A stretch of 64,000 nucleotides of DNA from NCBI GenBank assembly GCA_024734555.1, contig JANPWX010019802.1, forward strand, positions 2,681,393 through 2,745,392, written 5' to 3'. A model generated the notes under the pieces. The model was not told the DNA's origin, did no database searches, and saw only the letters and a list, made by a program, of their open reading frames with translations. Numbering within the stretch: the stretch's first letter is position 1; each line of letters starts with the position of its first letter. The position numbers were made by a program, and so were the translations under genes. This DNA comes from Trochalopteron elliotii. Lineage: Eukaryota > Chordata > Aves > Passeriformes > Leiothrichidae. Shown here piece by piece: positions 1 to 12,517 of this stretch.

Positions 1-3000
1 AGTGTGGTGACTTTATACTGCTGACAGCCAGCAAAGAGACAGGAGTGTTATTTCAGGTCTTAGGACTGATTTTACTTTGAGTCTACACATTTTCTTTCCT
101 CCCAACTAATGGGCACTCTCACCACATACATAAAAATTACTAAAGACTAAAGGTCAATTTACCCTCTTCTCCCTTAAAAATAGTAAGTCTGCAGGCTCAC
201 ACTTTCCTTCAGAGAAGTCTAAGCAGTAAGATTATACCAGTATAATAAACAACCGCCAAATTCCTCACATTGAGGAAACTGAGTTATTTTGTGGCTTTTT
301 GGGGGGGTAGTAAAACCTAATGGTTGAGTGTCCCACGGGTAGTCCCCTGTACTGTATTTCTATCTCTGTTTCCAGATTGGAACAGCACTAATATCATTAG
401 ATCTTTGCATAGGTTTGGTTATGAATAAGTATCTCTTATTTGCATAATACAAAGGAAAAGAAGCATAAGAGTAGTGACCTTATCCTCTTCCTCAGCTTGG
501 AGAAGGCAGTGGTTAGGGAAATACTTTTTCTTCTGGTGTGAAGAAAAATGCATGCCCTTATAGTATCATGAGACAATATTAAAGGGAAAAAAATATCCAT
601 GTGGGTTTTGAGCCATCACCTGGTTGTAGTATTAAACCACTAATTATCCTGCCTTACCTTAGGGTATCCCAGGTACCCTGAAATCTGTATTTGTGGGCAG
701 TCATCTGCAGTGACTGAAGGTGTGAAGGTGTGCACTTGCCTGATGGCAGCCCTCCCCACCTCATCAGCCATGCTTCTAATTTGCCCAAAACCACATCTGA
801 TTCTGTTAGCCTGCACCAACTGTGGTGTCCAGGTAGGCTTTTTAAAGCATCGATTTTCATAATGCTGTGAGTTTTTCTTTTGTTTCTCAGGCAGCATTTA
901 CGAGAGGGCCAGAGGCCATTTCCAGCGCACTCAGGCATGCAAAGTCTCCCCTTCCTTTCTGGACAAAGGCCTACTTGCCTCTGGTCAGCTGCTTGCATTT
1001 GGTGGGTCTGGCAGCCACCCAGGGGGCTGAAGAGCAACTGCAGAGGCAGATCTGGGGCCTTGTGCTGTGGGTGCTGTGAGCAGTGCTCCATGCAGCATCT
1101 CACACTTTTCCTGTAGCCAGTGTGGAGTGCTAGAAACACGGTGTCAGCAGGCCTGAGCCCACCTCTTGAGCTCTCATCTGGTTAAAATGGCACTACTGAA
1201 TCACTTCACAGTGGGAAGGTGTCTGTTGTGCAGCTGCCAGGTAGGAGGCTGTCCCTTCACCTGTCAGGGGGAAAAGTGATCAAAAGTGCATGGGTGGTAA
1301 CCTGGTAGCATCCCTGCTGGGTTTGTCAGGAAAAATTTGCATATGGGAAAGCCTCCTTGGCTTTAGCTACACTAGTACATTTGCACAGATATTTACCACA
1401 TTAAATGGTTCAGCTAGCACATTGACACGTGTAGAAATGTGAGCAATAAGGGCAGAGTGCATGGCTGATGCAGTGTCCCTGGACTGCTGCTTAATCTCCT
1501 GTGGTTTTGCAGAAGATGAAAACAATCAGGATCAGTGCCACTGGGGATGCAGCCCACCTGCACTGCACTGCAAAGCTAGTCCCTCCCTGCTTTGACCCTT
1601 TCATCCATTTTCTTTTCCTCTCTTAATATGTTGCTGCTCAGTTGTGCTGCTCCATAGGAGCCTCTTGCAGTGCCACCTCATTGATCACAGCTGCTTAATT
1701 TCCTGTCTCTTCAGCAGTATTTAAAAGCTTTTTTTATTATTTTGCTAGGAAATTGTAGATAGTTTCAGACTTTGCAATGGAAAAGTGGCTTTGTTAGTAT
1801 ATGCTCTTGTGTAATGTGGCACAACAACAGCTGCACAGGAGACTGTCAAATCTAAATACCATGCCTTCATTTTAAACAAGGCTCTGCCCTACCTCCTGTC
1901 TCAAGGGTTGCTTCCAAGGAAGGAGAAAGGTTTTCCTCAATCTGACCCCAGCTCATAATGTGACATAACAATGCCCAGGATGAAAGGCTGGTCTGCTGGT
2001 TTTCCACAATGCTGACCTGGCAGCACTGCTGCAGTGTATAAAAACCAGGAGCCATACCTTGCTGCAGCTGCAGGCCTTTGAAAGGGGAAAAAAGAGTTCT
2101 TGGTGCACAAATACAAAAAGTCTCCTCCTATAGGAAAAGCATTAATGAACTGTCTTCTGAAATATTTTTGCACAGTGCTATATTGATGTTCTCAGTGTGC
2201 TGTAAGGTTTTGCTATGGTGTTTTAGGAGAAAGGACTTGCTTTTGCACCATTTAAGTAAAGAATGCCTGATGTTTAATAGGCTGTTGTAATCAGGAGATA
2301 TATAGTAATCTAATAATAACATTAAAATCTAAATCTCATAAAGGCATCTTTTTGAAAGCAAGTAATTAGGGCCTGATAATAAAAGGTTATGTGGCCAAAT
2401 TGCCTTCAGTGAAAGATGTAAAAATGTTCTCTGTTGACAGAACTTACACCAAAGAGCTATAGGTGAGGTCTCTGGGTAAAAAAATAATTTGAATAGTTTT
2501 CTTTTGTCATAACTAGGCATCTGGCAACATTGTGTGACATTCACACCCCTGTTTTGAGGATTCCTAAGAGGACAGGTAACAGAGTACTGGCAACAACTAA
2601 CAAAAAGGAAATATTGAAAAATTATCATTCTGCAAATTATCAACTTTCAAGAAGTGAGATTGTGCTGCTTAAGAAGTAGGAGCAGCAAGTTTCAGCAGAG
2701 CAGCAGTGCCCAGAGAGGGGGTTGAATCTAGAACAGTGCAAGCATGAGCTCTGTGAGCCTGTAGAGGAGCACAGTGGAAAACAGCTTGTAATTTGTTGTG
2801 AATTTGAGTGAATTTGTTTCTCCCAGCAGGGTGAACAAACAGCAGTAATTCCACTGGTAGATTGGCTGTTAATTAAAAATCATTTCTTGTACAGCAGCAC
2901 AAAGAACCAAGAAGATTCATTGTAGAAAACTTGCTCTTTTCTTGAGTATTGGCTTCTCTTCAAAGACACAGGGATGAACAAAAACTGATTTATTAAGAAA

Positions 3001-3663
3001 AAAAGCCCTCTGTAATTAACATTTACTGTCCTCCCGCTAGATCTGTCTCAAGGCAAACTGTCAACAGAAGATAGCTTTTTCCTCCTCATCCCTTTGCATC
3101 CATGTTCCCAGGAGTGATGGGGGTGGTTCTTTTTGAGGGATGTCTGGCTGCAGTATAGTCTGAACAGTTAAGTGCTTTGGTTTGCTGTCTTCTATTTTAG
3201 GCAATTTAGGCAATGGTTTGCACTGTTAGTGGGTGGTGGAACATCATCTGCCTGTTTTGTTCAAGCTCTAGAAGTGTCTCTTCTGAGATACTGGGTAGCA
3301 GGAGGCAAAGCTCCTCTTTGATTGCTCACTCCTTTCTGGGCAGATCAGGAGAGTCAGGAAGGGAATTTGCACAGCTCAGGATCCATTGCTCTTGATATTG
3401 GAGCTTTGAGCTGAATATGTGATGAGGGGCCTGTGCCTCTCCACTTGCTGTTAGCATGAACCAGAGGAGTGCCTTTCTGCTGTGGGTATTTTGAATTGAC
3501 TTAATGGAATTATCTTTATTTTCTTTCCCTGTCAAGAAGGAACCAGTTATTAATGAAATAAGAAATTGTGATAAATATTAAAAATAGTGCTAAGAGGCTC
3601 ATGAGATGCTTTCAGTCTGGACTGAAATGGAGTAGTAGAAAGGAGGTTAGGTAGTGAAAATAC

Positions 3664-3727
3664 TTTTTTTTTTTGTTTGTTTGTTTGTTTTTTTTTTTTT
3701 TTTTTTTGTTTTTTTTTAGTTTTTTTA
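3664..3727. repeat. T-rich / (TTTG)n low-complexity tract
   Basis: This is a run of T interrupted by four to five TTTG units in the LHFPL2 intron. Confidence 0.9.
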
Positions 3728-5805
3728 TGCTGGTCCAGTACAGGAGTTGCAAAGTTAGCTGTCTGAAATCAGGTACATACTCTGACTGTATTCAAATCCA
3801 TACTTAAGGCTTTCCTCCAGGTTTTGTTTTCATCTCTGAGAAAATAGCTGAAGTTCATCAAATTAGGACCTTTTATAGTATTTATTAGATTTATATATCC
3901 AGGAATTTTCTGTACTTTTGAAAAAAAAAAGGTCTAAGTCTGTTAAGTCCTGATGACTACATTTGGCAGCAGTGCTGTGCCTCTTGTCAGCCTGAGTTTT
4001 GGGTATTGGCTTTTCAGCTTGGGGCATACATTCCATGAACCAGTAGCTTTCAGGAGTTGCTCAGTGCTCTAGTTTTGATAAAAAGTGATGGATGTGTCTT
4101 CTTGGTTCTGCTTGTGACACTCAGCCATAAGCCAGGTTTGCTGTTAAACACAGGCTGTTGAGGTTTGTGAGTGATGGAGTGGCAAACTTAAGAAACTTCT
4201 GTGTTGGCAGCAGCTACGCTGGCATTTCAGATCCAGCTTCTTGATTCGGTGGTGGTGATTTTTTTCCTACCAAAGGGCTTGTGATTGTTTGAGAGAGCAG
4301 CAACTGGCCCATACCAATGTGCAGTCAGAAAGATACATGGTGGTCATACGGGTTGTGCAGAACAGGAAACTGGTGATGAATAGAGAAGGAACTGCTGGTG
4401 TTTAGTCTGAAATGGCTGCAGGGCTCAGCGGGATGAATGCACAGCTTATCCAGGTCTGTCCAAGATAAAGCAATACTTTATACTTAATGTATTTGGCCAA
4501 CCAGCCAGGAAACACTGCATAAAATTTGTCATTGGTTCTTAAATGTAAGCAGTGATGAAATCCCTCCACAGAGAACGGATATCACTCGCTAATGGATTTT
4601 GCCGCCCCAAAGAGTAATGACATTTAGGTCATTCATGCCCATGGTGTTGTGTCATCATTAGAAAAACGCTGGAGGAAGGACTTTCTTTTGTGAAATGTCT
4701 GGCATTCACAGACATTAATTTTAGACAGTTGGATGATGGTTTTTGCGTTTTGTGTAAATTAACTGCTTGCTAGCTAGGGCCCACCTTTTCATTGTTGGTC
4801 AGGAAAATTTCACGTGTCTGGCTGAATTTATTTGGACAAACAAGGAGCCCTAACATACTGCAGGGAAGTCTAACTGCTAGTCTAACTGAATGGAAGAAGA
4901 TATAAACAAGTCTTTAAACCTGTTCTTTGTAATCTCTTGGTTACAGGAAAGGAAAAAAAAGGCTGGTTTTAGTGAACAAATTTTAGCCTGCTTCTGGGAG
5001 GTGACAACACTTTTAGCAGCTGTTTTCATCAGGAGACCAGGTTAAATAAAGGACTTAAAAGTGCAAGAAAGGTTAATCAGAAAGATTTACAGGATTTGGA
5101 AGGCTATATTCATTTTCTGTATAAACTGGCTGTATTTAAACAAAAACTGTTTTTCACAATTTTCCTGTTCTTTTAAGTAAAATTTTAAGGTAAAAAGAAA
5201 AGAAAGAAAATTCTGATACTGTGAGCTGTTCTTAAGTTTATCTCCTTCCTACATTCCTTGTAATAGGGAGGTATCTGTTTAATTCATTGGGGTTTTTTTT
5301 AAGGTTTTTTTTAAGAAAACACTGTAGCCACTAGCACATTAGACATTTTGATTAAATCTCCTTTCTTTGTGCAAAGACACATGTGTGCAGGGACACTAAT
5401 GTGACTTCCAATTTCCTTAATGAAGAAGCCCTTCACTGCTTAGATGGTCTTCACAGAGAAACCTGTGGATATGAGAGACAATCACATGGGCAAAACAACT
5501 AGTCTGAGCTTTTCACTTCCAGCTTGAGGCACACCAGAGTGTTTGGGCTGTTTAGCAAGACAGGGAGTTGAGGCTTTTGGCCCAGCCATCAATAGGAAAG
5601 TTCTTTCTTTCTGAAGTAGTCAGTTGTCTGTTTGGAGGATCCCAGGGTTACGTATGCACTGGCTGTGGGTACTTGGAATTGTTTGTTTGAGGCTGACTCC
5701 AGAATCCCTCTGTTATGAGAGCAGCTTAGTGAACTGGCAATGTTATTTTTCTGCTATGTCCTAATGCGGCGAAAAAAGCAGAAGTGTGAGGGTTTGATGG
5801 TGGGT

Positions 5806-5915
5806 TTTTTTTGTTTGGTTTGGTGTTTTTTGGTTTTGTTTGTTTTTTGTCTAGTTTGGTTGGTGTTGGGGTGTTCTTTTCTAGTTGCTGTTGTTGGGTT
5901 TTTTTTTTTTCCTGG
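5806..5915. repeat. T/G-rich low-complexity tract
   Basis: This stretch is almost only T and G on the + strand (TTTTTGTTTGG-like units), in the LHFPL2 intron. ORFs across it are composition artefacts. Confidence 0.85.
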
Positions 5916-6413
5916 CAAGAAAATCAATGCATGCAAAATCCAGAGGAAAAAAGGGAAATATGTTTATGGTGAATGGCTAAATAAAGCTGAATGAGGGCTA
6001 GCTAAATACAAAATCAAAAATGGATGCAAGAATTCCTACGTTTTTCAGAAGTGCAAGCATAAGCAGTAGGTGGAGATGCTTGAAAATTTTGCATGCTCTC
6101 TATCTGTAGCAATAGTGTTTGAGAGCAAAGGATGTAGGAGGAGTACAGATATTACAATAAGGAATTGGCCACTATCATGAAAAATAAGCCTTTCACAATA
6201 TACATCACAGGGTAGCTTCAAATTTAGTTAATAGACAGCATGGCATATACTAGGGCAACAATCACTGAAGGAAGGTTGGATGGATGAGATGGCACTTTTC
6301 TCCTAATCCTGGTAAATTATGAGTTTCAGTGACTGTAATAACCATTACTACATGTGCTGCATTTGGTGTTAAACTGATTGTTTGTTAAAACTTCTCTCTG
6401 TTTTTATTTTCAG

Positions 6414-6670
6414 GGCTCTTCCTTATCTTAGGCTTGATACTTTACCCTGCAGGTTGGGGATGCCAGAAGGCGATAAGCTATTGTGGACCTTATGCTTCTG
6501 CTTACAAACTGGGAGACTGCTCCTTGGGCTGGGCTTTCTACACAGCCATTGGCGGCACTGTTCTGACCTTCATCTGTGCAGTCTTCTCGGCACAAGCTGA
6601 AATAGCCACATCCAGTGACAAAGTGCAAGAAGAAATAGAAGAAGGAAAAAACCTTATCTGCCTCCTTTAA
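6414..6670 (+). CDS. LHFPL2: LHFPL2, final coding exon (partial gene, C-terminal 84 aa)
   Basis: LHFPL tetraspan subfamily member 2 is a four-pass membrane protein of the LHFP family, related in topology to claudins and tetraspans; its molecular role is poorly defined. The exon begins after AG at 6413 with the last two bases of a split glycine codon and ends in TAA (6668-6670). It encodes the end of TM3 ([15 protein letters not shown]), an extracellular segment with two cysteines ([11 protein letters not shown]), TM4 ([20 protein letters not shown]) and an acidic cytosolic tail ending GKNLICLL. From my knowledge of the family this matches vertebrate LHFPL2 nearly residue for residue. Earlier exons lie upstream of the window. 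SCAMP1 follows downstream in the opposite orientation, as in mammals, which supports orthology. No frameshift or premature stop is visible. Confidence 0.96.
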
Positions 6671-7041
6671 CTCCAGTAGGGGAAAAACACCAGCACCTGG
6701 ATCTTCATCTGCTTTCCATTGACTGGACAAGCAGATCCATTTACCTGTTTTTACCATTTGTGTGATTGAGCCCCATGCATTCCAGCCCTGAACTACTGAA
6801 AGGGTCTTTCTTCTTTGCTGGGCAATGAGGATCAGAGAAAGGATCCCAAGAAAGCAGAATGTAAATACTTGGGGATATTTTTAGTTTCATTCTGTGATCA
6901 GGACACAGTGGAATATATTAATCCGACTGGGGATGTGAGTAATCACATGTATATTACAGGAATGTTGTTAAAGGTGACAAATTCTGATTGATCAGATTGC
7001 CTAACCCACCTTGGTCACTTTGAAGAATTTGGGTTTAAAAT

Positions 7042-7047
7042 AATAAA
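7042..7047 (+). terminator. Candidate poly(A) signal AATAAA, proximal LHFPL2
   Basis: This canonical hexamer lies 372 bases after the LHFPL2 stop codon. A T-rich tract follows at about 7060-7073. It could serve a short 3' UTR isoform. Confidence 0.4.
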
Positions 7048-7702
7048 AGCCAGCACATTTTTTTTTTTTTTTAAGCAAAAGAGAAGCCTATTTTAATGAG
7101 GCTTTGTTTCCAAGGGCTCCCCTCACTGGTGAGTATTTCTTCACCATCACCTGCTTTGGTACCATTTTCATGGAGGTGCTTTTTGGTACTGAACTTTCTG
7201 GAAAGAACAGTGCCTTCTTGGATATTAACTCTATGTTGGAGAGAGCAAATCTGACGTTTACACCAATCTTTAGGCATTTAGAAAGTCAAGTCCCTGCCTG
7301 GTTTCTCTCTCTTGAAACTTAAAGAGTGCAAGGTGTGTGCAACTTGTTACTTAGCAGGTAAATATTGTTTCCACTGACTAGACAGAGAAGCTGTTGTTAG
7401 ACTGGCGCTCACCTGATTCAGATAGAACTGAAATATTTCTACAGCCTTTATTAAAACTTCTGAAATCCCAAGCAAGCAACAGCTCCCCACACCACCAGCC
7501 TTACCTGGGCTGCAGCCTCTTCTGCAACTGTAGATTTCACATTGCACTTCAACAGTGTTACTTTTTCCTCTTGTCAATGAAACATTGTTCCCAGTCTACA
7601 GATCAGTCTGTCTGATGACCCAGACCCACATGAGTCTTTAGGAAATTTAGGAAATTTAAATTTTTCAGGAAGCCTTGACGAATTCTTTTTGGCTGGGAAG
7701 AC

Positions 7703-7704
7703 TT

Positions 7705-7739
<35 letters not shown>

Positions 7740-7746
7740 TGTGTGT
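7703..7746. repeat. T(24)-(GT)10 compound microsatellite
   Basis: A T homopolymer runs straight into a GT dinucleotide repeat, within the probable LHFPL2 3' UTR. Confidence 0.95.
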
Positions 7747-8411
7747 AGTAGTAGACCTTTTTCCAACTAAATCAGCAGAAATTAAACAGACCTTGCCACA
7801 AATGCCATTTTTTCCCTCAAAGCCAGCTGGTTGTGTTATTTGTGGTGTTGCTTCACTTAGTAGAACTACTTCTGATACCAAACAAAGGAATGATGAAATT
7901 GTGCCATAGGAGCATTGGGGATAATTCATCCAAGAAGTAGTTCTAATAAAATACTAGGTGAAGTGTAGATTCCTTTTCTTATTTCTTGGTAGTTTAACAT
8001 CATCCAATGCCAGTGTTGCTTCACTGTTACACAGAGCAGAGATTCTTGTTTTTTGCCTGGTCAGTTCCTTAAAATGTGCCATTAGTTATTAAAAAATGGT
8101 TATTACTGTCCATATGGGTAGCTGGTTTCAAGGCACTGCTGACCACCTCTATGCCTATGGCACCTGCAGCCTCTCTGCTGGACAGATACACAGGTGACCT
8201 CTCAGACACAGTGCAACAAGGTCAACTTCTGCCTGTATTCAAAAAGGGATGGTTTTAACCTGGCCTCTTCTTGCATTCACCTGGTCCTGCAACCCATGTC
8301 CACAATCTTCTGCTTTAAAACAGGTTAACTCACTGTTCTTTTAAATACTGAATTTAAATCCCCTCCAAAACTTATGGTCTGGGACCAACTGCCTGCACAA
8401 ATCAAGATTTT

Positions 8412-8417
8412 AATAAA
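8412..8417 (+). terminator. Candidate poly(A) signal AATAAA, middle LHFPL2
   Basis: This canonical hexamer is followed within 30 bases by a GT-rich segment (near 8435-8450), as expected for a downstream element. Use is unproven. Confidence 0.3.
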
Positions 8418-9651
8418 GCAGAATTACCAGCACAATGTGGTGCCTGAGGGTGAAAATCAGCCCACACACCCTGTCCCCACACACCTGTCTTTGTCTTGTT
8501 GGCTCTGCCCCACACACACCCCCCACACCTGAAGGACATTCACTGGGCTTGTCCCTGGGGTCCAGCAGGGCTTCCTCCAGGCATCCCTCCTGAGCCCCTG
8601 CTGGAGCACACACTGAACCTGGGCCACCAGCTCAGCTCTGCCCTGCCCTGGGGGCCCTGCAGATGGGAAAGAGGAGGAAGGCAGTTGTATGAGTACCAAA
8701 CCAACCACCTAAAAGTGAACTACTAAGTAGATGTACGGTTTTAGCTTCCTTAGGTGGGTAGCAATCCAAAGTCCAGGTCACCACTGCCAACAAGTCTTGA
8801 CACAGTACTAGGGTGAAAAATGCTGCTTTGGCTTCAGCACTTGATTAGTCAGAATCAGGTCAGTTCTTGCAAAGGTGGAGAGGGCATACTCTGCTCTGGC
8901 TGAGAAGTAAACAATGAGCAACCTTCATTCATGTTACTAGCTGACCTCTGCTGTGATCCACATGACGCTTAAAAAAATTTCAATATTACATTTTGTTTGG
9001 GTTTGGTTTTTTTAAGTACAAACGAGAGATTTTCAGTGGCACATTTTGCTTTTGTTTGCATTAGTAACCAAGAAGAACCAGCTATTCTGCTTGTTGCTGG
9101 TATATTATCAGCTTGCTCTGCAACAGCATAATTAACTAACTTGCAAAAATATCCATGTTCATCACATAGCACAGATAGAAGACAGGCTGGAAGAAATAGA
9201 GGAGAAATAATCAGAATTTCTTTTCTCAGGGTTCTGTTTTTCTAGCAAGTGATAAGGTGGTATATATTGCAATTTTTTTTCCCTGGATGAGGTTTTCAGG
9301 TGCATCATGCACTCATTAATTTTCACAGCTGTTTAAATTGCTCCTGAAGTTCACCTCAGTAGTAGCTTTCAAAGGCACTTTGGGAAAGAAAAAAAGAAAA
9401 ATCAGCTTAAAGCTAATTTAATTGATTTCATGAGAGGGCTGCAGAGTGTAACTGCTTCTTAATGTACATGCACTGCATAGGATCTAGAGGAATTTGCTGT
9501 GGATTCTTTGAAACCTGTGTGCCAATTAGTTCAGTTTAACTTTGTTTTGTGGTATTGAAGATTTCTTCAAACATCTGTGGTTTCATCAGCTTCTTAAACT
9601 TATATTCAATTAAGTGCCATAGACCTTTTTTTTGAATTGTAGCATATTTAA

Positions 9652-9674
9652 ATATATATATATATATATATACA
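9652..9674. repeat. (AT)n microsatellite
   Basis: About eleven AT units occur in the probable LHFPL2 3' UTR, followed at 9717-9760 by a T-rich tract. Confidence 0.95.
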
Positions 9675-10123
9675 CAGACTTGTGTGAGACGTGCAATACA
9701 ACGAATGGGTTTTGTGGGGTTTTTTTTCTTGTTTTTTCTTGTTTTTTTTTGGTTTTATTTTTAATTTCAGTTTTTGCTTTTAAACAAGTGATTAGAAAAG
9801 GGACTTCCCAGGGAAAAAGTGGCTGGAGTTTGGTGGTGTGGATATAGAGTAACGCAATAACAATCACTGATGTTGAAGATCAAAACAACAGTAGTAATAG
9901 CTGCTTGAAGATTTAACAAAAATACCTTCTGGATTGATTTGAATTACGCAGAATACAGACACTTCCAGTGTGAAGCTGTGTCCACCTCTGGCCACTATCA
10001 CTAAAAGCTGAAAAGGCTCAGCAAGGTTTCTTAGTGTGCTTTATTTGTAATGCAGCACTGCAAGAAACATTGCTACTGAGCTATTTCTGGGTTGTCTATA
10101 TCACCTTTGTATCTATTTTAGTC

Positions 10124-10129
10124 AATAAA
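10124..10129 (+). terminator. Candidate poly(A) signal AATAAA, distal LHFPL2
   Basis: This canonical hexamer is followed by a T-rich run at about 10149-10157. It is the last good sense-strand signal before the intergenic minisatellite, so I take it as the most likely distal end of LHFPL2. Confidence 0.4.
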
Positions 10130-11054
10130 GTTCTCTGGATTCTGAGATTTTTTTTTCAGCCAATAATTTTCATTTTGCATTGTTACCCCTCCCCACTGGA
10201 GTTTCCCACATCCTAGTGGTAAATGGAGAGGAGTTCAGGCCTTCCTTGAAAGCCATGGGCACTGGTGCCTACAACTCAAGGGAAGGGCAGAGTCCAACAA
10301 AAGCAGAGCATGGCAGCAATGCATACACAGCTCCTCGGGGTAGGAAGAGCGGCTGCAGCGATCCAGCGAGAGTAGGTTTTGAGCCATGGTTTATTTGTGG
10401 TACTGTTTTTCTGTTCTTGACTCACCACTATGTACATTTGTTAGCATGAATGATGTACCTAATGTCTTCTTTTTAATCTAAATTTCAATTAAATGTGAGT
10501 TTTTGAACTTTTAACAGGAGTCTGGTTACCTTAATACGAGCGTATTGGACAAGTTGAGCCAAGCTGAGCTTCCATTGTAGCTTTAATAGCATTTAAGATC
10601 CCAGTCCAATGATGTATTTCAGATTCCCATCTGACTTAAACACTTATTACTGCTTACTGATCAGAAGTATGTGATCTGAAATTGTAACTATGTGTTATAC
10701 AATACAGTTTCATTAAAAAGACTTTCTAATTGTACAGCTCCGTTAAAACGTGTTTCATTTTGCATCTAAAGCACTGCATTTCCTTTCTCGGGAAAAAGGA
10801 TAGTAACAGCTGTGAAACAAATACTGCTTCATCCTACACAGATTTTTAAATGGTGTTTGCCACAGTGTGTTTTAGCTTTCAGCTGTGATGTGACAAACAC
10901 TCGAGAAAGGTTACAAAGCCAGTCTATAGCAGGACCAGGAACAAGGCTGTCAGTAGTTTAAAGAAAGGTCAGCGTGTCACTTATTTGTCAGTTGCAATGG
11001 TCTACTTCTATTAAATTAATATTCAATTAATCACATATTGCTTAATTAGACTTT

Positions 11055-11124
11055 GAGGTAACAGTGAGGTAACAGTGAGGTAACACAGTGAGGTAACAGT
11101 GAGGTAACACAGTGAGGTAACAGT
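11055..11124. repeat. Minisatellite, six units of 11 or 13 bp
   Basis: Tandem units GAGGTAACAGT (11 bp) and GAGGTAACACAGT (13 bp) follow in the order 11, 11, 13, 11, 13, 11. A partly diverged seventh unit (GAAGTA) follows. The units are nearly identical, so the array is young or homogenised. Confidence 0.95.
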
Positions 11125-12414
11125 GAAGTAGCTCTTGGTTACAACTTGGAACATTTAGAAACCTGTAGTTCAGAAGTTAAGGGACAGATGCCACTGAATG
11201 CACCACTACCATTGTCACTTTATGAACTTCAAAGCTGGTAGAGATAGAGCACTTATTCTCCAAATATAAAACACTGCTTGAAGAAATTGTGAAGCACTGA
11301 TCTGAACAGCCAAAAATATTACCTTCCTTTTTCAGTCTCCAGTTGTGTGCATTGTTACAGATTTCCATATTCTTGTAAATTGTTCTCCAAGCTCCACCTG
11401 GGTTTAGAATAGTGGAGCAATCACAAACTGGATGTCTAGTATCAGTGTTAAGAGTGACAGAAATACAAAAATGTTGTATTCTTGTTCGTTTTCTTGTAAT
11501 CTTGTTCCGCAATTCACTGAAAGCCTGTTTTCAAACAAATGCCTTTTATTTGGAGTATTTTCATATCGGTGAAATTTTGAGAGTGTAGGAATCAAAGTCT
11601 GTAACTGGCTTAAGGTATCACTCAGGTGTGGTGGGATCAGTAACTTGGTCTGACCAAGGTACAGGAGTAAGAATGCCAGATTTAATCACACAGGTCTTAG
11701 GCTGGAGTCAGTGATCTCAGGAGTGTTCGCTGAATCTGTGATTCTGTATTCTGACTACTTCCAGTTCTCTTACCTTAGACAAGAAGTGTCAACCCACTGC
11801 CCAATGCAGGATATGCATTTTTTCTTTTAAAACATCATGCACTCCTCTAAAAGGAACATCTAAAAAAATACAGGCACAACAAAGACAACACTTCTGCACT
11901 GAAAAACAGCAACCATGCTTTGGCTTGTGTGCAATGACTACAGCTCAGACATACACAATTGTTTAATTAGGCTACAAACATGGTAAAAGCTACTAGCAGC
12001 ATTGTCAGCTGGAGCAGTGGCCGAGCAGCTGATGCCACAGAGGCACCAGTGGTCAGAGGCAGCTGCTCTGTACAGTGGTCTGGGCTCCAGCCAGCGTTGC
12101 CTCCCCAGCTCCAGCTGTGCCGTGGCAGAGCAGAAAAGCCAAGTAAAAAAGGGCCACAAGCAACTGAGGCCAACCTGTCTTACAGACCTGCACCAGCCCT
12201 GTTTTTACTAACAACACAGCCTCAAACTTTATCAATAAAAATCAGACCCATCTCTCCAGCAGGAAGTTTCCCTTCCCAAATCATGGATATAAAGAAGTAA
12301 AACCTGATACTCTCAACACTGTAAAGAGCAGCTCCACTGTATTGAAGTATTTTTCCATCATGTCTGAGTGTAATGAACAAGAACATGAAGGAGCACTAAC
12401 CAAAAGCAGGACAG

Positions 12415-12517
12415 TATGTGTGTGTATACATATATATATATATAGTATATATGTTTTATATTTTTAATACATATGTTACACATATTTGTAATATATATAT
12501 ATATACACATATACACA
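12415..12517. repeat. Compound (TG)/(TA) microsatellite
   Basis: Alternating TG, TA and ATATGT blocks are interrupted by a short non-repetitive core. The array is rich in self-complementary AT. Confidence 0.9.

Larger units (their letters stand above)
1..6413 (+). other. LHFPL2: Last intron of LHFPL2 (3' part)
   Basis: The stretch ends in a polypyrimidine-rich acceptor, with AG at 6412-6413 directly before the final LHFPL2 exon, so it is read as intron. No exon could be recognised inside it. ORFs at 640-1140 have no recognisable domain and no matching splice partner. The interval holds T/TTTG-rich low-complexity tracts (3664-3727, about 5806-5915) and one CpG-retaining block near 4565-4700. 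The intron's 5' end lies outside the window. Confidence 0.8.
6671..10129 (+). other. LHFPL2: Probable LHFPL2 3' UTR
   Basis: This is non-coding sequence directly after the LHFPL2 stop, carrying AATAAA at 7042-7047, 8412-8417 and 10124-10129. The family is known for a long 3' UTR, and the 10124 site is followed by a U-rich stretch, so I infer the longest isoform may end near 10145. The interval holds a T22-(GT)10 tract (7703-7746), an (AT)n tract (9652-9674) and a GC-richer patch at 8440-8680. The true end cannot be fixed from sequence alone. Confidence 0.45.

Noticed and set aside
654..1140. Possible extra LHFPL2 exon (161-codon minus ORF, 70-78-codon plus ORFs)
   Set aside because: A CAG acceptor-like site exists near 890, but the encoded residues do not resemble LHFPL2 and no donor in phase is evident.
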